DNA of 64,000 nucleotides from Neotamlana sedimentorum (GCF_000943565.1 NZ_JTDW01000007.1:1-64000); one strand, 5' to 3'; positions 19,662-28,985 are shown, counted from the stretch's first letter. Translations and numbers: made by a program. Notes: generated from the sequence alone by a model not told the origin.

Positions 19662-19669
19662 CAAATATA
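19662..19669 (-). promoter_or_regulatory. Candidate -7 element upstream of the rimP hairpin
   Basis: TATATTTG on the minus strand fits TAnnTTTG exactly. Transcription from it would start near 19655 and pass through the hairpin at 19609-19634 before reaching rimP. No well-spaced TTG at -33 was found. Confidence 0.4.
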
Positions 19670-19716
19670 TAATATTTTATTGATTTTTAAAGCATCTAGA
19701 CAAAATATGTTATGTG

Positions 19717-22700
19717 CTAAAGTTTTACAAAACGCTTAACCCCGTAGTTTTTGGTTTTAATAATATATACTCCAGAAGTTAATTGCTCTACATTTAAAAC
19801 CGATTTTCCATTAAATGCTTGCACTTCTTGCCCATTTAAATTATAAATAGATCCAGACAATGTTTTATTAAAGTTTAAAGCTGAATTAACCACCGGATTT
19901 GGATACATTTTAAACTTATTCTTAGCTACAACTTCGCTTACACTTAAAGCCGCTTCATCTATTTGAATAATTGCTAACGAACCACTAACCTCATACCCTA
20001 CTAAAAGTAAATTTTTAGAGTTAGGGCTTTTAGCTGCTGGAATAAACTTAATGATTTCTGGAGCTACATCGCCCGAAGTTCTGTTGTATTTGTAATAAGT
20101 TATAAATTCAACATTTTTAGGATCGGTAACATCGAACATTAAAATAGAACTTTGTCTTTCTAAACCAACAAAAGCATACGTTTTACCATCGATTGTGCCT
20201 AATGCGATAGCTTCTGGCTCACCTCCTTTATCGTCTGAGCGACCATCAAATTCTTCTTCATCTTCGTTAAATAATGACGCTTCTTCTGTTGCTATGGTTT
20301 GCCCGAATTGGTCACCGCTATCGAAAACTATATTTCCATACTGATCGAAAATTGAAAAAGAACGTGCACCATACGAATATATTTGCTCGTAAGTACCATC
20401 GTTGTTATAATCACCATCGGCATAAGTCATTTTTAACCTTCCTAAATTTTCATCTTCTTGAAGCGTTGCAGCATCTGGATAATAACCAGCAGCAGTGTTT
20501 AAAGTTAAATCTTTTACACGGTCTTCTTCCGAATACCCATCGTAATCTCTAGAATCGCCTTCGTTTGCCGTTACGATATAATTTGTACCAGCAACGTTAT
20601 AAGACGCAATAGCATCGGGCATGTAAATTCCTAAAGTTGGATGCGCTTTAATATCGATTTTTCCATCTTCGTTTGAAGCATCGAAACCGTAATCGTTAGC
20701 GAAAGAAATAATACCTAAAACACTGCTATCTGTAATTCCAGCTCCAGCTAAACCAAAATCGTTATCATTAATAACAGCAATTTCATTATTTGGTAATAAC
20801 GCAATACCTTCTGGTTTATCTGAAGATTTATAACCAATTGAAGGTAAATTCACTACTTTATTTTTATGAGACACTAAAATACCTTCGGCTAAAATCTCAT
20901 CGGCACTCATTTCTTCCAATTCTTTTGATCCAGAAAGCGCATAGTTTAAAACGTTTGTAGCGTAATTAATATCGATTTCGAAAACATATTTTTTACCGTA
21001 CTCAGCATCTGGACCTTCGGAATCTCTTTCAAGAACCAAAAATTTACCGTTACCTGTGTAAACGGCATCACCAATTTTATCGACTCTAGAAGCTGCGTAA
21101 CCGGCATCTTTATTTCTTTCTAAAAGGTAAACATATTCTGAAACTGGTTCTCCGGTATTGGCGTTAATACCTAAAATTCGAATTACATCAGAATTATTTC
21201 TAACCGCATTCGAAGGATTTTCGATAGGCGATTGAATAAAGGCATAAATAATATGATTTGCCTCGTCGTAAGCAATGGCTTCAAAACCACGATTAGCACG
21301 ACGTAGCGAATACACGTCTGGCAATGTTTCGGCACCGTAAGTTCCTACAGCTTGTGGCGAATCTCCAAGTAACGATGTTCCCGAAGGCACGTAACGCTCT
21401 ACTAAAGTTCCGTTAGCCTGAAATTTATAAATGGCTGGTCTGTACTCGTCGCACATCCAGAAATATCCGTCTTTATCAATTAAAATACCTTCAAAATCTC
21501 CACCGTATTCGTCGTAAGGCAAAGCATGATACTCTTCGGTATCTGCACCTATATAATCGGCATTTGCATAGGCAGTTGCAGCATCGGTATACGTTACAGG
21601 AACCTCATCGAATCCTGGTATATTTCCTTTACCAGTAATTGGTGTTGTCCCGTCTTTTCTGGTTAATAAAATTTGGTTATCTAAAGTGATATCTCCAGTC
21701 GTTTTATTTATAGTGAATTTGGCAATTCTACCTTGATAATTTGGCAATTTAAACGGACGTAAATTTTGAGACGTAGCCGGCGTTACAGAAGCTCCACTTG
21801 TTGTAGCATCGTTAGGACCTCTATCTGGTATGGCATAAAACACGTAATCTGTTGCTGTTGAATTTGCTTCATCGAAAAACAATCCGGAAAAACCACCTAA
21901 CATTACCGTAGGCTGTCCTCCATCGTAAACTGGAGTTCCTAAAGCAGGCCAGTTTTCTTCTAATTCGTTTACCACATAACTTTTTACTGTTGGAGTACCA
22001 AGCATGTGATTTTTATATCCTAACGGAAGAATATCTAAAATAGCATTTGTTGTTAAGTCAATTACCACAAGCGCATTGTTTTCTTGACAACTCACGTAGG
22101 CTTTTGTGCCATCTTCTAATACGGTGATATATTCTGGCTCTAAATCTTGAGAAACCGAAGCGGCACCATCATTTCCAAAAATACGAATGCCTTTATTTCT
22201 TAAAGACTCTTTTTTGTCGTCATAACTATTAAAACTAATTGTAGTTGCAGAGGCAGACATAACACCCGAACTTAAATCGATTACCGTTATAGACCCTTCT
22301 GGATCGGTTACATAATCGTCTGACGGCTCTCCTTCGTTCGCGACAATTACTTTTGTTCCATCGGGAGTAAAGGTTAACATATCTGGTAAAGCACCAGCAG
22401 TTATTTGGTTTTGGTAGGTTCCGTTTAAATCGAAAAACACAACTTTACCGTTATTTTGCTTTACAGCATCTTCAACAGCTAAGGCGACAACACTTCCATA
22501 AATAGCGATTGAGTTTGGTCCTGCTCCGTAAGGTGATAAATCGACCGTTTTAACTAAAACTGGTGACGATGGTGTACTAATATCTACAATAGTAAATGAG
22601 TTTGTAGACGAATTTGTAAAAAATGCTTGCTGATTTGTAGCATCGTGAGCAACAGTTTCGGCAGACCCTTCGGTATTTGTAGCGTAACTTGCTAAATGCT

Positions 22701-22773
22701 GAAGCGGGTTTTGACTAAAACATGTTGTGGATATAGCTAGAATAACTCCAGCTAAAAGAGTAGTTTTTTTCAT
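19717..22773 (-). CDS. Secreted choice-of-anchor/esterase-like phytase-family protein with type IX sorting domain
   Basis: A 1018-residue exported protein. It starts with a signal peptide ending in TCFSQ. A beta-propeller-like N-terminal part (residues about 25-260, repeated TVAHD, DMLTFTPDGTKVIVANEGEP type strands) matches the choice-of-anchor I style of protein. The middle (about 290-680, YVFYAIPDRGPNDATT, GFEAIAYDEANHIIYAF) resembles the esterase-like-activity-of-phytase domain. The C-terminal 75 residues (FKMYPNPVVNSALNF ... NLNGQEVQAF ... GVYIIKTKNYG) are a type IX secretion sorting domain. So it is likely surface-attached or released. Substrate unknown; phosphate esters are a guess from family naming only. 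It is a single-gene unit. Confidence 0.85.
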   Translation of the reverse strand: MKKTTLLAGVILAISTTCFSQNPLQHLASYATNTEGSAETVAHDATNQQAFFTNSSTNSFTIVDISTPSSPVLVKTVDLSPYGAGPNSIAIYGSVVALAVEDAVKQNNGKVVFFDLNGTYQNQITAGALPDMLTFTPDGTKVIVANEGEPSDDYVTDPEGSITVIDLSSGVMSASATTISFNSYDDKKESLRNKGIRIFGNDGAASVSQDLEPEYITVLEDGTKAYVSCQENNALVVIDLTTNAILDILPLGYKNHMLGTPTVKSYVVNELEENWPALGTPVYDGGQPTVMLGGFSGLFFDEANSTATDYVFYAIPDRGPNDATTSGASVTPATSQNLRPFKLPNYQGRIAKFTINKTTGDITLDNQILLTRKDGTTPITGKGNIPGFDEVPVTYTDAATAYANADYIGADTEEYHALPYDEYGGDFEGILIDKDGYFWMCDEYRPAIYKFQANGTLVERYVPSGTSLLGDSPQAVGTYGAETLPDVYSLRRANRGFEAIAYDEANHIIYAFIQSPIENPSNAVRNNSDVIRILGINANTGEPVSEYVYLLERNKDAGYAASRVDKIGDAVYTGNGKFLVLERDSEGPDAEYGKKYVFEIDINYATNVLNYALSGSKELEEMSADEILAEGILVSHKNKVVNLPSIGYKSSDKPEGIALLPNNEIAVINDNDFGLAGAGITDSSVLGIISFANDYGFDASNEDGKIDIKAHPTLGIYMPDAIASYNVAGTNYIVTANEGDSRDYDGYSEEDRVKDLTLNTAAGYYPDAATLQEDENLGRLKMTYADGDYNNDGTYEQIYSYGARSFSIFDQYGNIVFDSGDQFGQTIATEEASLFNEDEEEFDGRSDDKGGEPEAIALGTIDGKTYAFVGLERQSSILMFDVTDPKNVEFITYYKYNRTSGDVAPEIIKFIPAAKSPNSKNLLLVGYEVSGSLAIIQIDEAALSVSEVVAKNKFKMYPNPVVNSALNFNKTLSGSIYNLNGQEVQAFNGKSVLNVEQLTSGVYIIKTKNYGVKRFVKL

Positions 22774-22929
22774 TTGTTTAAAAGTTGGATTAATTACCCG
22801 TAAAATAAACTAAATCAAAACTTTAACAGATTAAACCTACATTAGCATAATGTTAATTAAACCATAACAAATAAGATGAATTAAGATGAGAGATTAACTA
22901 AGTGTTACCAATTAATTAAAAAACAAAAA

Positions 22930-22954
22930 ACCTTAACTATTTTAATAGTTAAGG
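22930..22954 (-). terminator. Terminator after tRNA-Gln
   Basis: CCTTAACTA and TAGTTAAGG pair through nine positions just downstream of the tRNA; T-rich run follows on the minus strand. Confidence 0.75.
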
Positions 22955-22965
22955 TTTAATTTCTG

Positions 22966-23038
22966 TTGGCCCACTAGGGCTCGAACCTAGACTCTTTGGT
23001 ACCAAAAACCAACGTGTTGCCAGTTACACCATAGGCCA
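22966..23038 (-). tRNA. tRNA-Gln (anticodon TTG)
   Basis: The minus strand folds as a full cloverleaf: acceptor TGGCCTA pairing with TGGGCCA (one G-U), discriminator A at 22966, anticodon stem TTGGT/ACCAA with a seven-base loop holding TTG (23003-23005), and T-loop TTCGAGC. The U1-A72 acceptor pair is typical of bacterial tRNA-Gln. CCA is not encoded. It is transcribed alone from its own promoter and ends at a hairpin. Confidence 0.97.
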
Positions 23039-23055
23039 TTCGTGTATTGAGGGTG

Positions 23056-23085
23056 CAAATTTAAAACAAAGTTTTATTTTCGCAA
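23056..23085 (-). promoter_or_regulatory. Promoter of tRNA-Gln
   Basis: On the minus strand TTG (23083-23085), a 19-base spacer, then TAAATTTG (23056-23063): a full match to the Bacteroidota TTG/TAnnTTTG promoter. The tRNA 5' end is 18 bases downstream of the -7 element. Confidence 0.8.
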
Positions 23086-23187
23086 GCTTTTTTTTAAAAA
23101 ATAATAGTTAAAACTTAACGTTTACTTAAAAATATTTGCTGTAACGTATTTATTGTTAAATTCGCCAAAGCAATTAAACACATAAAA

Positions 23188-26100
23188 ATGGCACAATTCA
23201 ACTTTAAAAAATGGAACACAATTTTAGGCTGGTTCTCTTTTTTAATCGCTTTAATAACATACAGTTTAACCGTTGAACCTACGGTAAGTTTTTGGGATGC
23301 TGGCGAGTATATTTTAACATCCTCGAAACTTCAGGTTGGCCACCCGCCAGGAGCACCACTTTTTCAAATGATGGGTGCTTTTTTCTCAATATTTACTTTT
23401 GGTAATAACGAACTTGTAGGTTGGATGATGAATATGATGAGTGCCGTATCGAGTGCATTCACCATTCTTTTTATGTTTTGGACCATTACTTTATTGCTAA
23501 AAAAACTAGTTGGAGCCAACACCGAAATTACCCAACCTAAAGCCATCGCAATTTTAGGAAGCGGTTTGGTAGGTAGTTTAGCTTTTACTTTTACCGATTC
23601 GTTTTGGTTTAACGCTGTTGAAACCGAAGTTTACGCTATGGCAACTCTAATTATGTCGGCGTTATTTTGGCTAGGGCTCCGCTGGGAACAAGACATGGAT
23701 AACCCTCGTGGCAATCGTTGGTTAGTTTTAATTGCTTTTATTATTGGATTATCGTTTGGTGTGCATTTTATGGGACTACTAACCATTCCTGCTATCGGGC
23801 TTATTTATTACTTTAAAAATTACAAAACCGTTACTATAAAAAACTTTATTATTGCCAATGTAGCTTCTGTTGCTGTTTTATTATTCATTTTTAAACTCTT
23901 AGCGCCAAATATTCTTAAAATATTCTCTGCTTCAGAAATATTTTTTGTTAACAGTATAGGCTTACCATTCAACTCAGGATCTATAATTGCATTAATTGTT
24001 TTAATAGCTCTTATAAACTATGGGTTGCGTTTTACCAGAAAAAAAGGCTATATACACTTAAACACTGGTATTCTATGTATCACTTTTGTTATTATAGGTT
24101 TTTCAACTTGGCTTATGTTACCTATTCGTGCTAATGCCAATGTTGTTATTAATGAAAACAATCCATCAAGCGCCAGAGAACTTTTAGCATATTACAATCT
24201 AGAACAATACCCAGAAACTCATTTGTTTTACGGACCTCAATTTACAGATCAATATGCTTATTTAGATGATAACAACCCGTATATAGATGATAAACCTAAA
24301 TACGAAAAAGATGAAGAAAAGGGTAAATATGTTATTGTAAACGATTACAAAAACGACAAACAAAATTACAACTCGAAGCATGCATCTATACTCCCACGTA
24401 TGTGGAGCCCGGAACATGCCGAAAATTACATGATGTTTTCTGGATTTTTAAATTTTAAAGTAAAACCTGGATTGCAAAACGATTATTATAGATCAGCTAT
24501 AAATGCTGGTTTTCCTGAAGACCAAGCCAATGCTTACGCCTTAAACCAAATTACACAATATAAATCGCAAATTTCGGAGTTTAAAAATCAAGTTGCTCAA
24601 GGAAATGTTGATTATGAAGACTACAACAACTTTTTAAAAAGCGAAAAAAATAATATTGAAATTGAAAAACCATCTTTAGCTAGTAATATCGCTTATTTAT
24701 TCGAATATCAATTAGGTTATATGTATTGGCGTTATTTTATGTGGAACTTCTCTGGAAGGCAAGATGATATTCAAGGCAAATACGATAACCACGGTAACTG
24801 GATTACTGGAATTAAATTTATTGATGAATGGCACTTAGGCTACTCGCAAGACAATTTACCGAGCGATGTAAAAAATAATAAAGCCAGAAACACCTATTAT
24901 TTACTACCTTTAATTTTAGGTTTAATTGGGTTTTTCTTCCTGTTTAACAAAGACAGAAAACAATTTTGGGTAATGCTTGTGTTTTTCCTATTTACAGGAA
25001 TTGCTATTCAAGTATACACCAATGTTCGCCCATTCGAGCCTAGAGAACGTGATTACTCGGTAGTTGGTTCATTTTATGTATTTGCTCTATGGATTGGTTT
25101 TGGAGTTTATGCCATTTTTGATGCTTTAAAAGCTAAAGTAAACTCAAAATTACTAGCCCCAGCCATTAGTGTGGCATGTTTGGTTTTAGTACCAACCATT
25201 ATGGCAGCAAACAACTGGGACGACCATGACAGATCGGAGAAATATACCGCCAATGCCATGGCTAAAATGTACCTAGATTCTTGTGCAGAAAATGCCATAT
25301 TATTTACCATTGGCGATAACGATACGTTTGCCCTTTGGTATGCTCAAGAAATTGAAGGTTACCGTACCGATGTGCGTGTTGTAAATACAAGCTTATTCCA
25401 AACCGATTGGTATATAGACCAAATGAAAAGAAAGGCTTACGAAAGCGACCCAATACCATCGCAACTAGAACATAAAAACTACCAATACGGCACCAACGAT
25501 TATATTGTAATTGAAAATGTGATTAAGGATACTTTAGACATTAATAAATTTTTAGACTTCGTACAAAGCGACAACCCGCGAACAAAATATAAATACGTTT
25601 TAGAGCAAAAAGGATATGATGTTACAGACATAAGAAGTCAAGATCTTACAGCTACTTACATGCCAACACCACATTTACGCATTCCTGTTAATAAAATAAA
25701 TGCTTTAAAATCTGGTATTGTAAAAGCAAAAGATGCCGAAGCTATTGTACCTTATATTGATATTGAGGTAACAGGCGGTGCTCTTTACAAAAACCGTTTG
25801 CTTATGTTAGACATTGTTGCCAATAACGAATGGAACCGCCCTATTTATTTCACAGGAGGAAGTTTTGGTGACGACGATTATCTATGGATGAAAGACTACC
25901 TTCAACTAGATGGTATGTGCTACAAATTAGTACCTATTAAAACTGAAGTTGATAGAAATAACCCTTTCGACATGGGACGTGTTGATGCCGATTTAATGTA
26001 CGAAAAAGTAAAAAAATGGGATTGGGGTAACAGCGGAAGCCCAGACATTTATCACGACCCAGAAACACGTAAAAACTCCATTACCTATCGCGGTAATTTA

Positions 26101-26574
26101 GCTCGTTTGGTAGAGCAACTTATTAACGAAAACAAACTCAAAAAGGCAGAAGAAATAGCGGATATTGCTATGGAAAACATGCCCGTTAATTATTTTGGTT
26201 ATTATACCTTATTAGAGCCCTACATTAGCGCCTATTACGAGGTTGGAAACCAGGAAAAAGCTAGAAATTTATACAAACAAGTTGCCTTAAAATATCAAGA
26301 AAACTTAAACTATTATAGTGGTTTAAAAATTGACATGCAAGAGCGTTTGTTTGAAGAGATTTATACCGATATACAACGCTACAAATCTTTATTAGATGTA
26401 TTAGTTGCAAACGATTTGGAGTTTGCCGAAAAAGAAGGCGAAGTTTTTAACAACCATTTAAGAGCATTTAAATATTTTTATGGTGATGAAGACATCTCTG
26501 AAGACGAAATACAAACCGAATTAGATTTGCCTTTAGACTCAACGAATAGCCTGCCTATAGATACAACAAACTAA
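23188..26574 (+). CDS. DUF2723 / glycosyltransferase 117-type membrane protein
   Basis: A 1128-residue membrane protein of the DUF2723 family, related to GT-C glycosyltransferases. The first loop has the typical acidic motif (TVSFWDAGEYILTSSKLQVG, then HPPGAP). About 10-12 hydrophobic helices occupy residues 10-330 and 570-680. A large soluble domain follows, with ARDG-like segments (FTIGDNDTFALWYAQEIEGY) and a TPR-like C-terminal stretch (NENKLKKAEEIADIAMENMP). It is probably a lipid-linked sugar transferase acting on the periplasmic face; acceptor not known. The next gene, a polysaccharide deacetylase, starts 6 bp later, suggesting a joint envelope glycan role. Confidence 0.88.
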   Translation: MAQFNFKKWNTILGWFSFLIALITYSLTVEPTVSFWDAGEYILTSSKLQVGHPPGAPLFQMMGAFFSIFTFGNNELVGWMMNMMSAVSSAFTILFMFWTITLLLKKLVGANTEITQPKAIAILGSGLVGSLAFTFTDSFWFNAVETEVYAMATLIMSALFWLGLRWEQDMDNPRGNRWLVLIAFIIGLSFGVHFMGLLTIPAIGLIYYFKNYKTVTIKNFIIANVASVAVLLFIFKLLAPNILKIFSASEIFFVNSIGLPFNSGSIIALIVLIALINYGLRFTRKKGYIHLNTGILCITFVIIGFSTWLMLPIRANANVVINENNPSSARELLAYYNLEQYPETHLFYGPQFTDQYAYLDDNNPYIDDKPKYEKDEEKGKYVIVNDYKNDKQNYNSKHASILPRMWSPEHAENYMMFSGFLNFKVKPGLQNDYYRSAINAGFPEDQANAYALNQITQYKSQISEFKNQVAQGNVDYEDYNNFLKSEKNNIEIEKPSLASNIAYLFEYQLGYMYWRYFMWNFSGRQDDIQGKYDNHGNWITGIKFIDEWHLGYSQDNLPSDVKNNKARNTYYLLPLILGLIGFFFLFNKDRKQFWVMLVFFLFTGIAIQVYTNVRPFEPRERDYSVVGSFYVFALWIGFGVYAIFDALKAKVNSKLLAPAISVACLVLVPTIMAANNWDDHDRSEKYTANAMAKMYLDSCAENAILFTIGDNDTFALWYAQEIEGYRTDVRVVNTSLFQTDWYIDQMKRKAYESDPIPSQLEHKNYQYGTNDYIVIENVIKDTLDINKFLDFVQSDNPRTKYKYVLEQKGYDVTDIRSQDLTATYMPTPHLRIPVNKINALKSGIVKAKDAEAIVPYIDIEVTGGALYKNRLLMLDIVANNEWNRPIYFTGGSFGDDDYLWMKDYLQLDGMCYKLVPIKTEVDRNNPFDMGRVDADLMYEKVKKWDWGNSGSPDIYHDPETRKNSITYRGNLARLVEQLINENKLKKAEEIADIAMENMPVNYFGYYTLLEPYISAYYEVGNQEKARNLYKQVALKYQENLNYYSGLKIDMQERLFEEIYTDIQRYKSLLDVLVANDLEFAEKEGEVFNNHLRAFKYFYGDEDISEDEIQTELDLPLDSTNSLPIDTTN

Positions 26575-26580
26575 ATAGGC

Positions 26581-27228
26581 ATGAACATAATACCTGTTAA
26601 AACCCCTTTGGTTGTAAAAAAAATGTTCCCCAAATATATTTGGGACATACCTACAACTAAAAGGGTTTTATATTTAACTTTTGATGATGGTCCAACACCA
26701 GAAATAACCCATTGGGTTCTCAAAACATTAAAACAATACCAAGCCAAAGCTACCTTTTTTTGTATTGGTGATAATGTTAAAAAACATCCCGAAATTTTAA
26801 AAGATGTACTTGCCGAAGGCCACACCGTAGGCAACCATACACAAAACCATTTAAAAGGTTGGAAAACCTCAACAAAAAGATACTTAGAAAATACACTTGA
26901 AGCTAAAAAAACTATTAGCTCAGTTATTGATACTTCTATGCAAACATGTAATTTGTTTAGGCCGCCTTATGGTAAAATAACTAACAAACAGGGCAAAAAG
27001 TTACTAGCCTTAGGTTATAAAATAATTATGTGGGATGTTATTTCCTTTGATTGGGATAAAAACATCAGTAACGAAGCGTGCTTAAATAATGTAATTACAA
27101 AAGTAAAAAGAGGTAGTATTGTTGTATTTCACGATAGTGTAAAAGCACAAAAAAACATGCAATTTGCACTACCAAAAGTATTAGAACATTTTTATAAACT
27201 TGGGTTTACTTTTGAAGCTATTGTGTAA
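26581..27228 (+). CDS. Polysaccharide deacetylase (NodB homology)
   Basis: A 215-residue NodB-domain protein. The catalytic motifs are complete: LTFDDGPTPE (Asp pair), GNHTQNH (metal His pair), RPPYGK and VVFHDS. No signal peptide is evident at the start chosen, though the N-terminus (residues 1-20) is moderately hydrophobic. The family removes N- or O-acetyl groups from sugar polymers such as peptidoglycan or exopolysaccharide. It begins 6 bp after the DUF2723 gene, so the two are almost certainly co-transcribed. Substrate cannot be read from the sequence. Confidence 0.92.
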   Translation: MNIIPVKTPLVVKKMFPKYIWDIPTTKRVLYLTFDDGPTPEITHWVLKTLKQYQAKATFFCIGDNVKKHPEILKDVLAEGHTVGNHTQNHLKGWKTSTKRYLENTLEAKKTISSVIDTSMQTCNLFRPPYGKITNKQGKKLLALGYKIIMWDVISFDWDKNISNEACLNNVITKVKRGSIVVFHDSVKAQKNMQFALPKVLEHFYKLGFTFEAIV

Positions 27229-27246
27229 ATACCTAAAACCACGTTA

Positions 27247-27326
27247 AGGATTGAAGTGGAAAGCCCGGAGCTTGCGAGGACTTGTAACGTAAAGCCTGAC
27301 GCCGACCTTAGGAGGTGTAACGCCCT
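27247..27326. repeat. G+C-rich structured intergenic block
   Basis: About 80 bases between two convergent genes, roughly 56% G+C by hand count, in a window near one third G+C. It contains small hairpins (AAGC/GCTT near 27261, ACCT/AGGT near 27306) and a repeated GTAACG element (27285 and 27317). It has no coding frame and no tRNA fold. It looks like a member of a dispersed extragenic element, but only one copy occurs here. Confidence 0.45.
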
Positions 27327-27333
27327 AAAAACT

Positions 27334-27633
27334 TTAAATATATTCTTCTATTTTACTAATTATTGCGCTGGTTTGTTGCTCGCCACTTTGGCGCCATTTC
27401 ATTTCACCTTGTTTATAAATTATTAGTGTAGGTAATGTTTTAACTCGAAGCGCTTCAACTAAATCTTTGTTTTTATTTATATCAATTTTTATAACTTTTA
27501 CTTTGTTGCCCATAGTTGCAGCCACATCATTTAAATTTTGATGCTGGGTTATGTTTTTGTCGTTATCCGTTTGTGTATAAAACGCAAGTAGCACCGGAAT
27601 TTCAACATCTATAAGTTCTCCAAATTTCGACAT
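27334..27633 (-). CDS. Thioredoxin-fold protein lacking the CXXC site
   Basis: A 99-residue protein with the thioredoxin fold: beta strand PVLLAFYT, KVKVIKIDINKNKDLVEALR, then TLPTLIIYKQGE with the cis-Pro at P68. Where WCXXC is expected the sequence reads TQTDNDKN, so there are no cysteines and no redox activity is possible. It is not truncated and the frame is intact. It may act as a chaperone or binding module. A -7 element at 27654-27661 suggests its own promoter downstream of the phosphoesterase gene. Confidence 0.85.
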   Translation of the reverse strand: MSKFGELIDVEIPVLLAFYTQTDNDKNITQHQNLNDVAATMGNKVKVIKIDINKNKDLVEALRVKTLPTLIIYKQGEMKWRQSGEQQTSAIISKIEEYI

Positions 27634-27653
27634 AAATTAACACTTTTGTTAAA

Positions 27654-27661
27654 CAAATATA
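27654..27661 (-). promoter_or_regulatory. Candidate -7 element for the thioredoxin-fold gene
   Basis: TATATTTG on the minus strand, 21 bases upstream of the ATG at 27633. No good -33 at correct spacing. Confidence 0.4.
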
Positions 27662-27677
27662 ACGATTTATAACACAA

Positions 27678-28904
27678 TTAAGCGGGTTTTGTACCGCGTT
27701 TTAATTCTATTACAGTTACTTCTGGCCAAATACCAACGCGACCTGGATAACCCAAATAACCAAACCCTCGATTTACGTTTATGTATTGTCCCATTTGCTC
27801 GTATATACCAGCCCAATATTTGTAACGCCATTTTGCAGGGCTCCATTTTATCCAACCTGGAATTTCTATACCAAATTGCATACCGTGCGTGTGCCCACTT
27901 AGGGTTAAGTGATAATGATAATCGGCATCTATTACTTCTTCTTCCCAGTGTGTTGGGTCGTGACTCATTAATATTTTAAAATCGTTTGCTTGCACCTTTT
28001 GTACGGCTTTATTTAAATCACCAACTTTTTTAAAGCCTTTACCCCAATTTTCTACACCAATTAAAGCTATGCGTTCTCTATTTTTTTCTAAAAACTTGGT
28101 TTCGTTTAATAATAAGTTAAAACCCATGTTTTTTTGAAGTTGTTTTAATTCTTCTAGGTTTTGTGCTTTTTCTTCTTTTGTTTTCCAGTTTACATAATCG
28201 CCATAATCGTGATTTCCTAACACCGAAAAAACACCATCTTTAGCCTTTAATGTAGAGAATAAATCTTGCCATGGCTCCATTTCACTAGCTTTATTATTCA
28301 CCATATCTCCAGTGAATAGAATAACATCAGAATTTTGTTCGTTAATTAAATTAACGCCATATTCTATTTTCTCTCTGTTATCGAAACTTCCGGAATGAAT
28401 ATCGCTTATTTGAGTTATTTTATAACCATTGAAGGCTTCTGGCAAATCTTCGAAATACAGTGTGTAATTTAATACGCGAAAACGATATTTACCACGATAC
28501 ATACCGTATAAAATAGAAGCTAGTGGAATAGCTGCTAAACCCAAAGCTATCTGGCTTATAAATTTACGTCTAGATGGTAAATTAAAATTGCTTTTGGTTG
28601 CAAACAATTTGTCGTAAATACCAATAACAAACCTAATTATATCTTCGCCAAACATAATAGGAATTATTATAAGGTTAAACGCTAAATAGGCAAGTAAAAA
28701 ACCAAAAGCATAACTTTTTGCTGGTGTCAAAACACGACCTTCTGAAGCTGATAAAAACTGATATAAAAAATTACCTAAAACCAATAACGCTACTGCAAAA
28801 AACGCATAGTAAATCCAGTTATTTTTTACTACGGTTTTAAAGGCTTGAAAACCGTAAATGGTTACTAGTATATATAGAATTAAAAATATAATCCAACGTG
28901 TCAT
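27678..28904 (-). CDS. Membrane-anchored calcineurin-like metallophosphoesterase
   Basis: A 408-residue protein. The N-terminal third has three or four membrane helices, then SRRKFI (residues 111-116) followed by a hydrophobic stretch ALGLAAIPLASIL, a Tat-like signal in mid-protein. The catalytic domain then shows the complete dinuclear metal set: ISDIHSG, TGDMVN, GNHDYG, SHDP and GHTHGMQF. Related YkuE-type enzymes are Tat-exported phosphoesterases. I started at the ATG at 28904; the longer frame begins with TTG at 28922, inside a good -7 element (28920-28927). Substrate unknown; location probably the outer face of the membrane. Confidence 0.9.
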   Translation of the reverse strand: MTRWIIFLILYILVTIYGFQAFKTVVKNNWIYYAFFAVALLVLGNFLYQFLSASEGRVLTPAKSYAFGFLLAYLAFNLIIIPIMFGEDIIRFVIGIYDKLFATKSNFNLPSRRKFISQIALGLAAIPLASILYGMYRGKYRFRVLNYTLYFEDLPEAFNGYKITQISDIHSGSFDNREKIEYGVNLINEQNSDVILFTGDMVNNKASEMEPWQDLFSTLKAKDGVFSVLGNHDYGDYVNWKTKEEKAQNLEELKQLQKNMGFNLLLNETKFLEKNRERIALIGVENWGKGFKKVGDLNKAVQKVQANDFKILMSHDPTHWEEEVIDADYHYHLTLSGHTHGMQFGIEIPGWIKWSPAKWRYKYWAGIYEQMGQYINVNRGFGYLGYPGRVGIWPEVTVIELKRGTKPA

Positions 28905-28919
28905 GCTTAATTTTTTTAG

Positions 28920-28927
28920 CAAAGATA
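28920..28927 (-). promoter_or_regulatory. Candidate -7 element for the metallophosphoesterase
   Basis: TATCTTTG on the minus strand. It leaves a leader of about 9 bases to the ATG at 28904 and argues against the upstream TTG start. Confidence 0.45.
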
Positions 28928-28985
28928 ACGGTAATAAAACCTAATACAGAAAGCTGTATTTCTATTTAACTAAATGTTAAGGGTT

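Noticed and set aside
27247-27326. tRNA or riboswitch in the G+C-rich block
   Set aside because: No cloverleaf, no T-loop sequence, and it does not lie in the leader of a downstream gene: the flanking genes converge on it.
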